Below, piece by piece: positions 27,262 through 36,021 of a stretch of 64,000 nt of DNA (position 1 is the first letter of the stretch; every line of letters starts with the position of its first letter). Made by a program: the position numbers and the translations under genes. The stretch is from Shewanella donghaensis (GTDB lineage: Bacteria; Pseudomonadota; Gammaproteobacteria; Enterobacterales; Shewanellaceae), in the NCBI RefSeq assembly GCF_007567505.1, contig NZ_CP041783.1:1054001-1118000 (forward strand), in the 5' to 3' direction. The notes beneath the pieces were generated by a model that worked only from the letters and a program-made list of their open reading frames with translations, had not been told where the DNA came from and made no database searches.

Positions 27262-28326
27262 ATGACAATTAAAACAGACGAACTACGTACTTCTCTATTA
27301 TGTAAGGTTATCTCACCTGCGCAACTCGCATCTGAATACCCGCTAACTCAAGATGCTGCTGATTATTTAGTTGAGCAACGTCGTGAAGTTGAAGCTATTA
27401 TTGCAGGTGAAGACCAACGCTTATTGGTCATTATTGGTCCTTGCTCAATCCATGATACTGAAGCCGCGTTGGATTATGCTCAGCGCTTAGCTAAATTACA
27501 TCATGAGTTAAAAGATGACTTATGTATCGTAATGCGTGTCTACTTTGAAAAACCTCGTACTATTGTCGGCTGGAAAGGGTTAATTTCAGATCCTGATTTA
27601 GACGGCAGCTTTAGCCCTAATAAAGGCTTGCGTATGGCGCGTCAGTTACTTCAGCAAATTACTGAATTAAAACTGCCTATTGCTACTGAGTTTTTAGATA
27701 TGGTCAATGGCCAATACATTGCCGATCTGATTACTTGGGGTGCTATTGGTGCTCGTACTACTGAAAGCCAAATTCACAGAGAAATGGCTTCTGCATTATC
27801 TTGTCCTGTCGGATTTAAAAACGGTACTGATGGCAACATTAATATTGCTGTTGATGCTGTACGCGCTGCTCAAGTGCCACATATTTTTTACTCACCAGAT
27901 AAAGATGGCGCTATGGCTGTATACCGTACACACGGAAATCCATACGGACATTTGATTCTACGTGGTGGTAAAAAACCTAATTACTCTGCTGAAGATGTTG
28001 AAATTGTTCGCTCGCAACTTGAAGCGGTGGGCGTAACACAACGTATCGTTGTTGATTTCAGTCATGGCAATAGTGAGAAAAAACACAAAAACCAACTGAA
28101 TGTTGCAGATAGCATCATGGCACAAATGCGCTCTGGCAGCACTGCGGTTGCGGGGATTATGGCTGAAAGCTTTATGATTGAAGGCAATCAAAAAGTGATT
28201 GACGGTCAGCCACTGACTTATGGTCAAAGTATTACTGACGCATGCCTGCATTGGGAAGACTCTGAAAAATTACTTCGAGATTTAGCTCAAGCTTCTAAAG
28301 ATCGTAAAGCGCTTTTATCGAAGTAA
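27262..28326 (+). CDS. 3-deoxy-7-phosphoheptulonate synthase (class I DAHP synthase)
   Basis: A 354-residue enzyme condensing phosphoenolpyruvate and erythrose 4-phosphate, the first step of the shikimate pathway. Seen: LLVIIGPCSIHD near 58-69; VYFEKPRTIVGWKGL (about 95-110); ATEFLD; GARTTESQIHRE (about 163-174); PVGFKNGTDGN; and DFSHGNS, all hallmarks of the AroF/AroG/AroH family. The length fits (348-356 in E. coli). Which amino acid inhibits it cannot be read safely. I prefer the ATG at 27262; another at 27247 would add five residues and lies inside a leader hairpin. A terminator follows. It is a single gene. Confidence 0.93.
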   Translation: MTIKTDELRTSLLCKVISPAQLASEYPLTQDAADYLVEQRREVEAIIAGEDQRLLVIIGPCSIHDTEAALDYAQRLAKLHHELKDDLCIVMRVYFEKPRTIVGWKGLISDPDLDGSFSPNKGLRMARQLLQQITELKLPIATEFLDMVNGQYIADLITWGAIGARTTESQIHREMASALSCPVGFKNGTDGNINIAVDAVRAAQVPHIFYSPDKDGAMAVYRTHGNPYGHLILRGGKKPNYSAEDVEIVRSQLEAVGVTQRIVVDFSHGNSEKKHKNQLNVADSIMAQMRSGSTAVAGIMAESFMIEGNQKVIDGQPLTYGQSITDACLHWEDSEKLLRDLAQASKDRKALLSK

Positions 28327-28364
28327 GAATGCTATAAAGTAACGCTCAAGGTTATTTATTCAAT

Positions 28365-28397
28365 AAAACCAGTTAGCATGCTAACTGGTTTTTTTAT
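28365..28397 (+). terminator. Terminator of the DAHP synthase gene
   Basis: A 12-bp stem AAAACCAGTTAG / CTAACTGGTTTT around CATG, followed by seven or more T. Confidence 0.92.
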
Positions 28398-28467
28398 GCC
28401 TATATTTCAAACTTATTTTCTGTTTCAGAAAATAACGGTTATAAGAGTTAGTCTTTATGTCAGTAAA

Positions 28468-29691
28468 TCATTTAGTTTCATCTAATGAAGACAGCGACAA
28501 GTATTCAAACTGCTGATGAATAGTCATAAAGCTCTCAACCAGATATGGGTCAAAATGTTTTGCCTTACCTTCTCGGATTAATTTGACAGCATCCTTATGA
28601 CTAAAAGGTTTTTTATAGCAACGTGGTGAAGTAAGCGCATCGTATACATCAACTAATGCCACTATTCTTGCTGATAATGGAATGTTTTCCCCTTGCAGTC
28701 CTTTCGGATAACCGCTGCCATCCCACTTTTCGTGATGCCCACCAGCAATATCCCTACCCATTTTAATAAAGTTACATTGTGGTGCGTATTCTATTAACGA
28801 ACTAAGCACATCGGCACCTATCACAGGATGTGCTTTGATACTTTCAAATTCTTCTGCGGTTAACCGCCCAGGTTTTAATAAAATAGCATCAGCAATGCCC
28901 ACTTTACCAATATCATGTAGTACCGATGATAAGGTTATATCTTCAATGAATGAATCAGTAAGCTCTTGAGGCGCATCTTGTTCTAACGCTCTTTGGGAAG
29001 CCAATAAGGCTGTGTACTGCTGCATTCTCAATAGGTGTGCACCTGTTTCGTTGTCACGATATTCAGCAAGCTTAGCTAAGCCAATCACGGTGGCTCGCCT
29101 TGACGTTAAGGTGCTCTGTAGAGAGTTTGATAGCTTTTCCAATAAATAGCATATTGATAATGACACCATAAGGTTTGCTGCAATAAAATTTATGGCCACA
29201 ACAGACCAAATAACCGTGTTATAACCTTCGATATTTGGCCAAATTAAAAGTTGGAATTGAAAACAAATACCAATAACGAGCAGGGAGAACACATTAATAG
29301 CTTGGGCCCAATAACTTGCAATTCGACCTAATAGAATCGCTGCTAAAGGGGGAAAGATGAATAGCCAAAAGAAGCCTGCCCCACTAGGCCCTATCGCCAA
29401 TAAAAAACCGACACCAATACTATAAGCAAGACCACAACCAATGAAAAACCGTTGAGAATCTGAGATACTTTGTTTAAACAGAATAGTCAATAAGACGGCA
29501 TAAACGAGGGTGTCAAAAATGGCCATTGGCCAGAGATTAGCCTCAAGACAAAGGTAGACACTGGTAAAGTATACTGGAATACAGATGATGGCTAATGTGC
29601 CAAATAACTTATCAAAAATGACTTTTCGCCAAACCGATAAAGAATCATTTATTTCTATCAAATCAGCTAAAGAACCCAATATTGGTGACAT
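28468..29691 (-). CDS. Membrane HD-GYP domain protein (probable c-di-GMP phosphodiesterase)
   Basis: A 407-residue inner-membrane signalling protein. The first 185 residues contain about six hydrophobic helices with short loops. The cytoplasmic C-terminal half is an HD-GYP domain with intact metal ligands and signature: HLLRM, then VLHDIGKVGI near 262, AHPVIGADVL, and GHHEKWDGSGYPKGL near 320 with the GYP triad. Such proteins hydrolyse cyclic di-GMP. No receiver or GGDEF domain is present, so the membrane half is presumably the sensor. It is a single gene, convergent on the DAHP synthase gene. The sensed signal is unknown. Confidence 0.9.
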   Translation of the reverse strand: MSPILGSLADLIEINDSLSVWRKVIFDKLFGTLAIICIPVYFTSVYLCLEANLWPMAIFDTLVYAVLLTILFKQSISDSQRFFIGCGLAYSIGVGFLLAIGPSGAGFFWLFIFPPLAAILLGRIASYWAQAINVFSLLVIGICFQFQLLIWPNIEGYNTVIWSVVAINFIAANLMVSLSICYLLEKLSNSLQSTLTSRRATVIGLAKLAEYRDNETGAHLLRMQQYTALLASQRALEQDAPQELTDSFIEDITLSSVLHDIGKVGIADAILLKPGRLTAEEFESIKAHPVIGADVLSSLIEYAPQCNFIKMGRDIAGGHHEKWDGSGYPKGLQGENIPLSARIVALVDVYDALTSPRCYKKPFSHKDAVKLIREGKAKHFDPYLVESFMTIHQQFEYLSLSSLDETK

Positions 29692-29947
29692 TACTCATCC
29701 TTGAATTGTCTGTTTAAAAAAGGTGTTTAGTCGCTTAAAAATAATTTCTTTAACAAGTATTGTTGAGTTATTACAGATAGCAAAGAACCGTCCCTGATAT
29801 ATCAATATTTTTTTGCAAGTACTCTAATCAGCAATACGTAAGTTGCTTTTGTAAACCTTTCGTATAGATCAAGTACAAAGGTTGTAAATCAGGCTTCCTT
29901 TTAATAAAGTGTGCGATTAATGGAAAACAAAACTGAAAAGGACTTCG

Positions 29948-31027
29948 ATGAAATCTCATTCATCTCCACTTACCTCTGCCGCGATATTAATCACCAGCTT
30001 GCTTATGCCAATAACAAGTCACGCTGAATCAGCTGACTTTAATAGTGCTTTCAATCATTACAATGATGCCGTTGCACAAAATAATATTAAAACTGAATTA
30101 CAATTCGCTCAGCAAGCTTTCGATTTAGGACAAATCAAGTTTGGTGAACAAGATATTAATAGCGCGAATTTAGCATTAAACTTAGCCAGTGCGATGAATA
30201 AAAACCACCAAATCACTGATGCTATTTCACATTATGAATTTGCTTTAGGCATCTATCGTGATAATTTTGATGATGAAGCTATCGAATTAATTGACCCTTT
30301 AACACTATTAGCTGAAGCAACCAAAAATGGTAAGCAAGCGAAAACTTTATTTCGTGAAGCTATTGATATTAGTGAAAATATCAATAAGCCCTTATTGCAT
30401 GCTCAAACGCTAATATTAGCATTTAACCGTTTGGTTAATACTCAGGAATATACGCGAAGTGTTAAGAACTACTTACTTGATGCTGAAGAAATTTATATTG
30501 AATTATTGCCTGAAGATGCCGCTGATAGAGTTTATGCCACTTACCTAGCAGGAACCGTTTTTTTAGCTGAGAAACAATACACCAGAGCAGAGGCCAAATT
30601 GCTCACTGCAATAAAACAATATCAGGTTCTAAATTATTCTCACCCTTATGAGTTAAGCGCTCATGCAAAACTAGTAGAGATATACAGCTTACAAGATGAA
30701 GCATCTAAAGCGACTGAACATTGTTTAGCCATTGGAAATATGCAGCCATGGAATAACAACCAAGAACAAACCCCCATATTTAGGCAAAATCCTAATTACC
30801 CTCAATCTAAAGCTAAACAAAGAAAAGAGGGACTGGTTCAAATATCATTTACCATTGATAAAAATGGCTTTGTTAAATCACCTCATATTTTAATGTCAAA
30901 AGGCGGAAAAGCCTTTGAAAATGAGAGTATAAAAGCCTTAAAAAACTGGCGCTACGCTCCTAAGTTTGTAGACGGTAAACCTGTTGAAGCTAAATCAACA
31001 GTTCAACTGGGTTTCAGCATCGGCTAA
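29948..31027 (+). CDS. Periplasmic TPR protein with TonB C-terminal domain
   Basis: 359 residues. A cleavable signal peptide (residues 1-26, ending SHA) leads into helical repeats of tetratricopeptide type (about 30-250, e.g. NLASAMNKNHQITDAISHYEFA) and a TonB C-terminal domain (about 275-358: NPNYPQSKAKQRKEGLVQIS, then SIKALKNWRYAPKFVDGK). Classical TonB keeps its N-terminal helix as a membrane anchor contacting ExbB/ExbD and has a proline-rich spacer. Both are missing here, so it is probably not an energy transducer and may be a soluble protein-binding factor. It is a single gene followed by a hairpin. Function is unknown. Confidence 0.8.
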   Translation: MKSHSSPLTSAAILITSLLMPITSHAESADFNSAFNHYNDAVAQNNIKTELQFAQQAFDLGQIKFGEQDINSANLALNLASAMNKNHQITDAISHYEFALGIYRDNFDDEAIELIDPLTLLAEATKNGKQAKTLFREAIDISENINKPLLHAQTLILAFNRLVNTQEYTRSVKNYLLDAEEIYIELLPEDAADRVYATYLAGTVFLAEKQYTRAEAKLLTAIKQYQVLNYSHPYELSAHAKLVEIYSLQDEASKATEHCLAIGNMQPWNNNQEQTPIFRQNPNYPQSKAKQRKEGLVQISFTIDKNGFVKSPHILMSKGGKAFENESIKALKNWRYAPKFVDGKPVEAKSTVQLGFSIG

Positions 31028-31042
31028 TTCACAGGTAGTATA

Positions 31043-31080
31043 ATGGTCAGGAAATCATGTGAGGCTGATTACCTGACCAT
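31043..31080 (+). terminator. Possible terminator of the TPR/TonB-domain gene
   Basis: A 9-bp stem ATGGTCAGG / CCTGACCAT with an inner AATCA / TGATT stem. There is no clear T run, so it could instead only protect the 3' end. Confidence 0.45.
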
Positions 31081-31135
31081 ATAATTTAACTGCTTAATTT
31101 ACATTGATAGTATTAATTGACAGGGCTAAGCCAAC

Positions 31136-31759
31136 ATGAATAATTCATCAAAGATGATAAAATGGAGCATCAAATTAATGAGTAGGACTTGTGAAATCTC
31201 ACTGTTGTTCCTATTCAGTTTCATGGTGCATGCCAATAGTGATGCTAACCCAGCTAATACTGTCGCCAGCAATTCACTTTCAACTTTGCAGGCACCAAAA
31301 GTCGATACGACGCTGACACAAGTAAGAACACTTTTTCTAGTACGTCATGGCGAAAAGCTCACTGGTGATAACCCTGATTTATCTGAGCAAGGACGGAATA
31401 GAGCCTTAACCCTAGCCAACACCTTATCTGCTGTCGACTTAGATTCTGTGTTTAGTACGGATTATAAAAGAACACAACAAACCGCCCTGCCGACGGCTCA
31501 ATCGCAATCGTTAGCTGTAACAAGCTATAATCCACGTGATCTTGCATCATTTGCAAAACAACTTCATCAAAGCCCACACAGTGAAATATTGATTGTTGGA
31601 CACAGCAACACCACTCCAAAACTGGTAGAGTTACTCGGCGGAAATCCTGGAACTGACATAAACGAAAAGAATGAATTTGATAGACTTTATATCGTTAGTA
31701 TTTATTACTCAGCAAACACAATCCCCCCGGTTGTTACCACGGTGCTATTGAAATACTAA
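31136..31759 (+). CDS. Secreted histidine phosphatase-family protein
   Basis: A 207-residue branch-1 histidine phosphatase. Seen: a hydrophobic N-terminal export signal (about 20-34, ending VHA), then the catalytic RHG motif LVRHGEK near 70, the substrate-binding DYKRTQQTA near 115, and the second catalytic His in IVGHSNTTPKL near 155. These proteins remove phosphate from small molecules or act on envelope targets in the periplasm. The start is uncertain: the ATG at 31136 gives a long N-region before the signal, and an ATG at 31178 (MSRTC) would give a more normal signal peptide. It is a single gene. The substrate is unknown. Confidence 0.8.
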   Translation: MNNSSKMIKWSIKLMSRTCEISLLFLFSFMVHANSDANPANTVASNSLSTLQAPKVDTTLTQVRTLFLVRHGEKLTGDNPDLSEQGRNRALTLANTLSAVDLDSVFSTDYKRTQQTALPTAQSQSLAVTSYNPRDLASFAKQLHQSPHSEILIVGHSNTTPKLVELLGGNPGTDINEKNEFDRLYIVSIYYSANTIPPVVTTVLLKY

Positions 31760-31900
31760 GCAACAAGCTAATCTAGAGTTGGAAAGAAACTAATAAAGCT
31801 AACTTACATTTATCCTAACTACCTTTTATAGCGGCTTAAACGTATAATCCCGCCTCCATTGGCTGCAGAGCCAAATAAAAGCATAATATTAGGTAGCTGT

Positions 31901-32335
31901 ATGCCCTTCACTAGTGAAACCGAAACCTTAGAAAATGAACATTATTCTGATGAAATAACCGCTCGAATTGAGCAATCTGAATCTCGGGTGATTAAAGCCA
32001 TTTTTCCTTCAAATACAAACCACCATAACACTCTCTTTGGTGGTGATGCTTTAGCATGGATGGATGAAACCGCCTTTATTGCCGCTACGCGTTTTTGTCG
32101 TAAATCTTTAGTCACAGTGAGCTCAGATCGAATTGACTTTAAAAAGGCGATCCCTGCTGGGAGTTTAGCAGAACTTATTGCTCGAGTAATACATGTGGGT
32201 AACACCTCTATAAAGGTTGAAGTTAATATTTACTTAGAAGACATGTATAAAGATATGCGCGAGCATGCCATTCGAGGGGTGTTTACCTTTGTCGCCGTTG
32301 ATGAGGATCGAACACCAACTCAAGTGTGGCCATAA
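31901..32335 (+). CDS. Acyl-CoA thioesterase (hotdog fold)
   Basis: A 144-residue single hotdog-domain enzyme of the acyl-CoA hydrolase (BACH/YciA) type. Seen: NHHNTLFGGDALAWMDETAF (about 40-59), with the catalytic Asp in the hotdog helix, then VSSDRIDFKKAIPAGS and HVGNTSIKVEVNIY. The ATG at 31901 is preceded by AGGT at 31891-31894; an upstream TTG at 31859 lacks support. It is related to, but not closely similar to, the thioesterase at 3752-4120, so they are paralogues with likely different chain-length preference. It is a single gene followed by a hairpin. Confidence 0.87.
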   Translation: MPFTSETETLENEHYSDEITARIEQSESRVIKAIFPSNTNHHNTLFGGDALAWMDETAFIAATRFCRKSLVTVSSDRIDFKKAIPAGSLAELIARVIHVGNTSIKVEVNIYLEDMYKDMREHAIRGVFTFVAVDEDRTPTQVWP

Positions 32336-32361
32336 AACAAGTAATAATAATATTTTATATC

Positions 32362-32390
32362 AATGTGTTATCAAATTTCGATAACACATT
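32362..32390 (+). terminator. Hairpin after the second thioesterase gene
   Basis: An 11-bp stem AATGTGTTATC / GATAACACATT with a 7-base loop and only a weak T tract. Confidence 0.5.
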
Positions 32391-32520
32391 TCACTCCTCG
32401 ACGCCCCCTCCTAACAACCAAAGGTTATAGCCAGAATAACCTTTTCTCATTTCAAGTCACAAACATATAAATATACTATATGCGCAAGTTATTTGAACTT
32501 TCCCAACAGGCTTTATTATT

Positions 32521-33297
32521 ATGAAAAAAAACCTACTTGCTGTTAGCTTATGCCTTATGGCATCAAACGTTTTTGCTGAAGATGTTGCTGAGAATGAAGT
32601 TCAAGATATGTCAGATCCTCTAGCCGTTTATACTCAAGTTGGTGCAGGTGTTACTGACGCTGGATTAAACTTGAAAATTGGCCAAGCCTACGATACAGGC
32701 GATGCTAGCACCATGGGTATGAATGTTATTGAAGTCAAGGGATTTGCTGGTGAATTGACCGGATGGAATGGCTCTTCAGACACTAACTCTATCGACTCTA
32801 TTCGTTATAGAAATTTTTCTATTGATCTAACCAATGGCCTCGGTAGTCAAATTGATGCTTCATGGGATTTCACTACCAATCAGGGTACTGCTTCTTACAG
32901 TTTAATGCAGGCATTACCTAAAATGGGCCGTTTAAACTTATATCCGTTAGCGGGTGTCGGTATTGCAGTAGGTGAACCATTTGATGGCAGCACTGGTCCT
33001 GAGTTTTCAGACCGTTATAATATGCACGGTAGTTTCTATGTTGTTGGTATGTACTCAAAAATTGAAATCACCGATAAGATCTGGCTGAATTACAACCCGA
33101 TGTACTTAGGCACTATATCTGGTTCAGATATGTTTAAGTCAAGTGGATTTGCTGGTGACGACTCTGTATTAACACACGAGTTTGCTGCAAGTTACCAGAT
33201 TGATCCGATTCAAAATGTCCGTTTATTTGCTAACTGGGATGAAAATACCAGTTTCGAGAAAGGTGAATTTAGAATCGAATATAACAGACAGTTTTAA
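32521..33297 (+). CDS. Putative outer-membrane beta-barrel protein
   Basis: 258 residues. A signal peptide (1-19, ending VFA) is followed by a body of alternating strands such as FSIDLTNGLGSQIDASWDF and LNLYPLAGVGIAVG. The protein ends RIEYNRQF, a terminal Phe with alternating hydrophobic residues as in outer-membrane barrels recognised by BamA. There are no TonB box or porin signatures. The ribosome site is weak (AGG). It is a single gene followed by a good terminator. Its role (channel, adhesin or structural protein) cannot be told, and I recognise no named family. Confidence 0.7.
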   Translation: MKKNLLAVSLCLMASNVFAEDVAENEVQDMSDPLAVYTQVGAGVTDAGLNLKIGQAYDTGDASTMGMNVIEVKGFAGELTGWNGSSDTNSIDSIRYRNFSIDLTNGLGSQIDASWDFTTNQGTASYSLMQALPKMGRLNLYPLAGVGIAVGEPFDGSTGPEFSDRYNMHGSFYVVGMYSKIEITDKIWLNYNPMYLGTISGSDMFKSSGFAGDDSVLTHEFAASYQIDPIQNVRLFANWDENTSFEKGEFRIEYNRQF

Positions 33298-33337
33298 CGT
33301 TTTAGCAATAAGCTAACGACTAAAATTGATGTAATGG

Positions 33338-33377
33338 ATAAGGGGGTGCTAAAGCACTCTCTTATTATATTTTTTAC
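33338..33377 (+). terminator. Terminator of the outer-membrane protein gene
   Basis: A 13-bp stem ATAAGGGGGTGCT / AGCACTCTCTTAT (two G-U pairs), then ATATTTTTT. Confidence 0.8.
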
Positions 33378-33539
33378 AAAACAATTTTTTTAAATGACTC
33401 TGCATTATTAGACAAAAGTCTACATTCCGGATTTTTATTGTCCTTAAAATCTCCTCGGCAGCTAAAAGCCATAGAATTTTGGTTAAGTTTTCTGTTACAT
33501 TGAATCTTCTTCACGTGCAAACAAGACAACTAAAAAGCC

Positions 33540-34202
33540 ATGAAGCCACAAAATTTAAATATAATCATTGCAGATGACCATCCACTTTTTAGAAATGCAT
33601 TAAGACAAGCGTTAAATAATGCCTTTCAAGGAACCAATTGGTTTGAAGCAGATAGCGCTGAAGCGCTGCAGAAAGTGCTAGATGATAGAGCAAGTGATCT
33701 TGACTTGATTCTACTCGATCTTCAAATGCCCGGTTCACACGGTTACTCCACGTTAATCCATTTACGTGGTCATTATCCGAATATTCCTGTGGTTGTTATA
33801 TCAGCACACGAAGACATTCAAACCATAAGTCGTGCTATCCATTATGGCAGCTCAGGTTTTATTCCAAAATCAGCATCTATGGATACACTAAAAGAAGCAC
33901 TTGATGCTGTGCTGATTGGCGATATTTGGTTACCCAAAGGGACTGAAATATTACCCGTTTCAGACGATCCTTCAAGTCAAATGGCCAGTAAACTATCAGA
34001 TCTTACTCCACAACAATATCGCGTGTTACAAATGTTTGCTGAAGGTTTGTTAAATAAACAAATCGCTTATGACTTTGGCGTATCTGAAGCCACTATCAAA
34101 GCCCATGCGACTGCAATATTTCGTAAACTTGGCGTTCGAAACAGAACTCAAGCCGTTATTGCTCTGCAACAATTAGAAATGGAAAAGGTCGACCTATCTT
34201 AA
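33540..34202 (+). CDS. NarL/LuxR-type response regulator (CrbR-like)
   Basis: A 220-residue two-component regulator. The receiver domain (about 5-125) has acidic residues in IIADDHPLFRNAL, the phospho-acceptor Asp in LILLDLQMPG, the conserved Ser in VVISAH and Lys in GFIPKSA. The LuxR-type helix-turn-helix spans about 150-215 (LTPQQYRVLQMFAEGLLNKQ, then ATAIFRKLGVRNRTQA). The receiver resembles CrbR/AcsR regulators of acetate metabolism in Vibrio and Pseudomonas, but no sensor kinase gene is adjacent, so that identity is only suggestive. The following DUF938 reading frame begins practically at its stop codon. Confidence 0.88.
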   Translation: MKPQNLNIIIADDHPLFRNALRQALNNAFQGTNWFEADSAEALQKVLDDRASDLDLILLDLQMPGSHGYSTLIHLRGHYPNIPVVVISAHEDIQTISRAIHYGSSGFIPKSASMDTLKEALDAVLIGDIWLPKGTEILPVSDDPSSQMASKLSDLTPQQYRVLQMFAEGLLNKQIAYDFGVSEATIKAHATAIFRKLGVRNRTQAVIALQQLEMEKVDLS

Positions 34203-34207
34203 GCGAT

Positions 34208-34819
34208 ATATCTCAACTGCCATTTTCACAAGCTTGTGAAAACAATAAACAACCGATTTTGTCTCACCTTGAATCGGTTTTTTCGCAATCCAAGCAGGTA
34301 TTAGAAATTGGCAGTGGCACTGGCCAACATTGCGTATTTTTTGCTGAAAATCTTCCTCACTTGACCTGGCAGGCCAGTGATCAAAATGCCTACCTCCCCC
34401 ATTTGAATCAGCGAATTGAAATGGAAGGTTCAGAAAATTTGTTACCGGCATTTGGCCTTGATGTCACTTTGACTTGGCCGAGTAATTTAATATCAGACAA
34501 GCTTGACGGTTTATATACTGCAAACACTCTGCATATTATGAGTAAATCAATGGTTGAGTATTTTTTTGATGGTTTAGGACAGTATCTACATTTGAATAGC
34601 AACGTCGCAATATATGGCCCTTTCAATTATCAAGGGCAATATAGCAGTGAAAGTAACGCCTCATTTGATATATGGCTTAAGCAAAATAATCCTGATAGTG
34701 GCATTAGAGATATTGAATGGATTTTAAAGCTTGCTAGCGACCAAGGCTTGAGTTTACAAGATGATATTGAAATGCCTGCCAACAATAGATTACTGCACTT
34801 TATTCGAACTCAGGTTTGA
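34208..34819 (+). CDS. DUF938 methyltransferase-like protein, start codon unusual
   Basis: About 204 residues with a class I SAM-dependent methyltransferase-like fold. Seen: the DUF938 N-terminal hallmark QLPFSQACENNKQPIL, then the SAM-binding glycine motif VLEIGSGTGQHCVFFAE, DLDGLYTANTLHI-like acidic loop, and IYGPFNYQGQYSS. The problem is the start: no ATG, GTG or TTG lies in frame before the hallmark. The first usable one (TTG at 34259) would delete it. I place the beginning at an ATA (34208-34210), where orthologues would be expected to have their initiating Met. It could be a rare-codon start, a mutated start or a sequencing error. Function of the family is not established. Confidence 0.7.
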   Translation: MSQLPFSQACENNKQPILSHLESVFSQSKQVLEIGSGTGQHCVFFAENLPHLTWQASDQNAYLPHLNQRIEMEGSENLLPAFGLDVTLTWPSNLISDKLDGLYTANTLHIMSKSMVEYFFDGLGQYLHLNSNVAIYGPFNYQGQYSSESNASFDIWLKQNNPDSGIRDIEWILKLASDQGLSLQDDIEMPANNRLLHFIRTQV

Positions 34820-35040
34820 TCGCTTCCAATACTTAACTTCAGTCATCAGATTCAGCAATCTGTCCAGTATAAAAAGTGTAGCTAATCTAGTTTACCTTAG
34901 GGCTTTATCTATTAAACCAAACAGTAAAACCGTAATTCCAATGAATTTACGCCTTATTTTATTCTTTAAAACTTTGTAAGCTTAAACTGTAATAACAACT
35001 TTTAGACGTCTCAATAAATCTGATACAAGGAATACGCATT

Positions 35041-35886
35041 ATGGGTTCGGTTACCACTAAAAAACACCCAAACGGTTTGGATTTTGTCGAAATAAATACC
35101 GCACTTTGCCAGGCAAGAATTTTTCATCAAGGTGCACAAATTGATATATTTCAACCTACAGACAAAGCCCCGCTATTATGGGTTTCTGACGCTGATGACT
35201 ATCAACCCGGCAATGGTATTCGTGGCGGTATTCCAATCTGCTGGCCTTGGTTTGGAGCGAGTGAGATAACAGGATTCCCACAACATGGCTTTGCACGAAC
35301 CAGTTTATGGTCTTTATCCTCTGTAAAGATGCGTGATCAAATTGTAGATTTAATTTTTACTTTAAAAATAACCAACGAACAGCAACAATATTGGCCACAC
35401 GATACTGAAATAAGTGTTTTATTCTCATTATCAGACACCTTAAGTGTGAGCATTGTGAATAAGAATAACGGTGATTACCCGATTAGTTTCACCCAAGCAC
35501 TTCACACCTATTTTCCTATCGGCGATATCCACAAACTTTCAGCAACTGGATTTGAAAACTCGAAATATATTGAGTTTGGAAAAGGGCCATACTCGCAAGA
35601 GTCAGATAAAGTTAATTTCAATCGGGAAACAGACCGCGTATATACCGAACTTGGAGACACGCAGATACTTCACACCTTAGAAGGTGACATCCAAGTTAGC
35701 AGAGATAATAGCCAGTCAGCAGTATTGTGGAACCCATGGATAGACAAGTCTCAACGACTATCGCGTTTTAAAGATGATGATTATCTGACAATGGTTTGCC
35801 ATGAGACTGCCAACGTTTTAGAAGATGAAGTGAAGTTATTACCAGGTGAAAGCCATACACTAACGACGCATATTCGCTGGTTATAG
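35041..35886 (+). CDS. D-hexose-6-phosphate mutarotase (YeaD-like)
   Basis: A 281-residue aldose-1-epimerase superfamily enzyme that interconverts alpha and beta anomers of glucose 6-phosphate and related sugars in the cytoplasm. Seen: LLWVSDADDYQPGNGIRGGI, with the substrate-binding Arg; CWPWFG; QHGFARTSLW, with a catalytic His; the HTYFPIGDI segment; and near the end VLWNPWIDKS and VCHETANV. AAGGA lies upstream of the ATG. It is a single gene, with no sugar operon around it. The family is clear; the exact sugar is inferred from YeaD homologues. Confidence 0.88.
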   Translation: MGSVTTKKHPNGLDFVEINTALCQARIFHQGAQIDIFQPTDKAPLLWVSDADDYQPGNGIRGGIPICWPWFGASEITGFPQHGFARTSLWSLSSVKMRDQIVDLIFTLKITNEQQQYWPHDTEISVLFSLSDTLSVSIVNKNNGDYPISFTQALHTYFPIGDIHKLSATGFENSKYIEFGKGPYSQESDKVNFNRETDRVYTELGDTQILHTLEGDIQVSRDNSQSAVLWNPWIDKSQRLSRFKDDDYLTMVCHETANVLEDEVKLLPGESHTLTTHIRWL

Positions 35887-36021
35887 CAAACGCCTTACAA
35901 AACCTAGTAAACACCGATGGGAAGATGGCAATATAGCATCTTCTCAACAGCTGCATGTTCGCAACAACAACCCTGTGATAAACTAGTCTGTAATCAATAA
36001 TTTAAAAGACACTTGGCCTAA

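Noticed and set aside
33540..34202. Assigning the regulator firmly as CrbR
   Set aside because: The receiver resembles CrbR, but there is no CrbS-type kinase or acs gene in the window to support it.
34761..34979. 72-residue open frame after DUF938
   Set aside because: It overlaps the end of DUF938 in another frame, has no ribosome site, and its composition is not protein-like.
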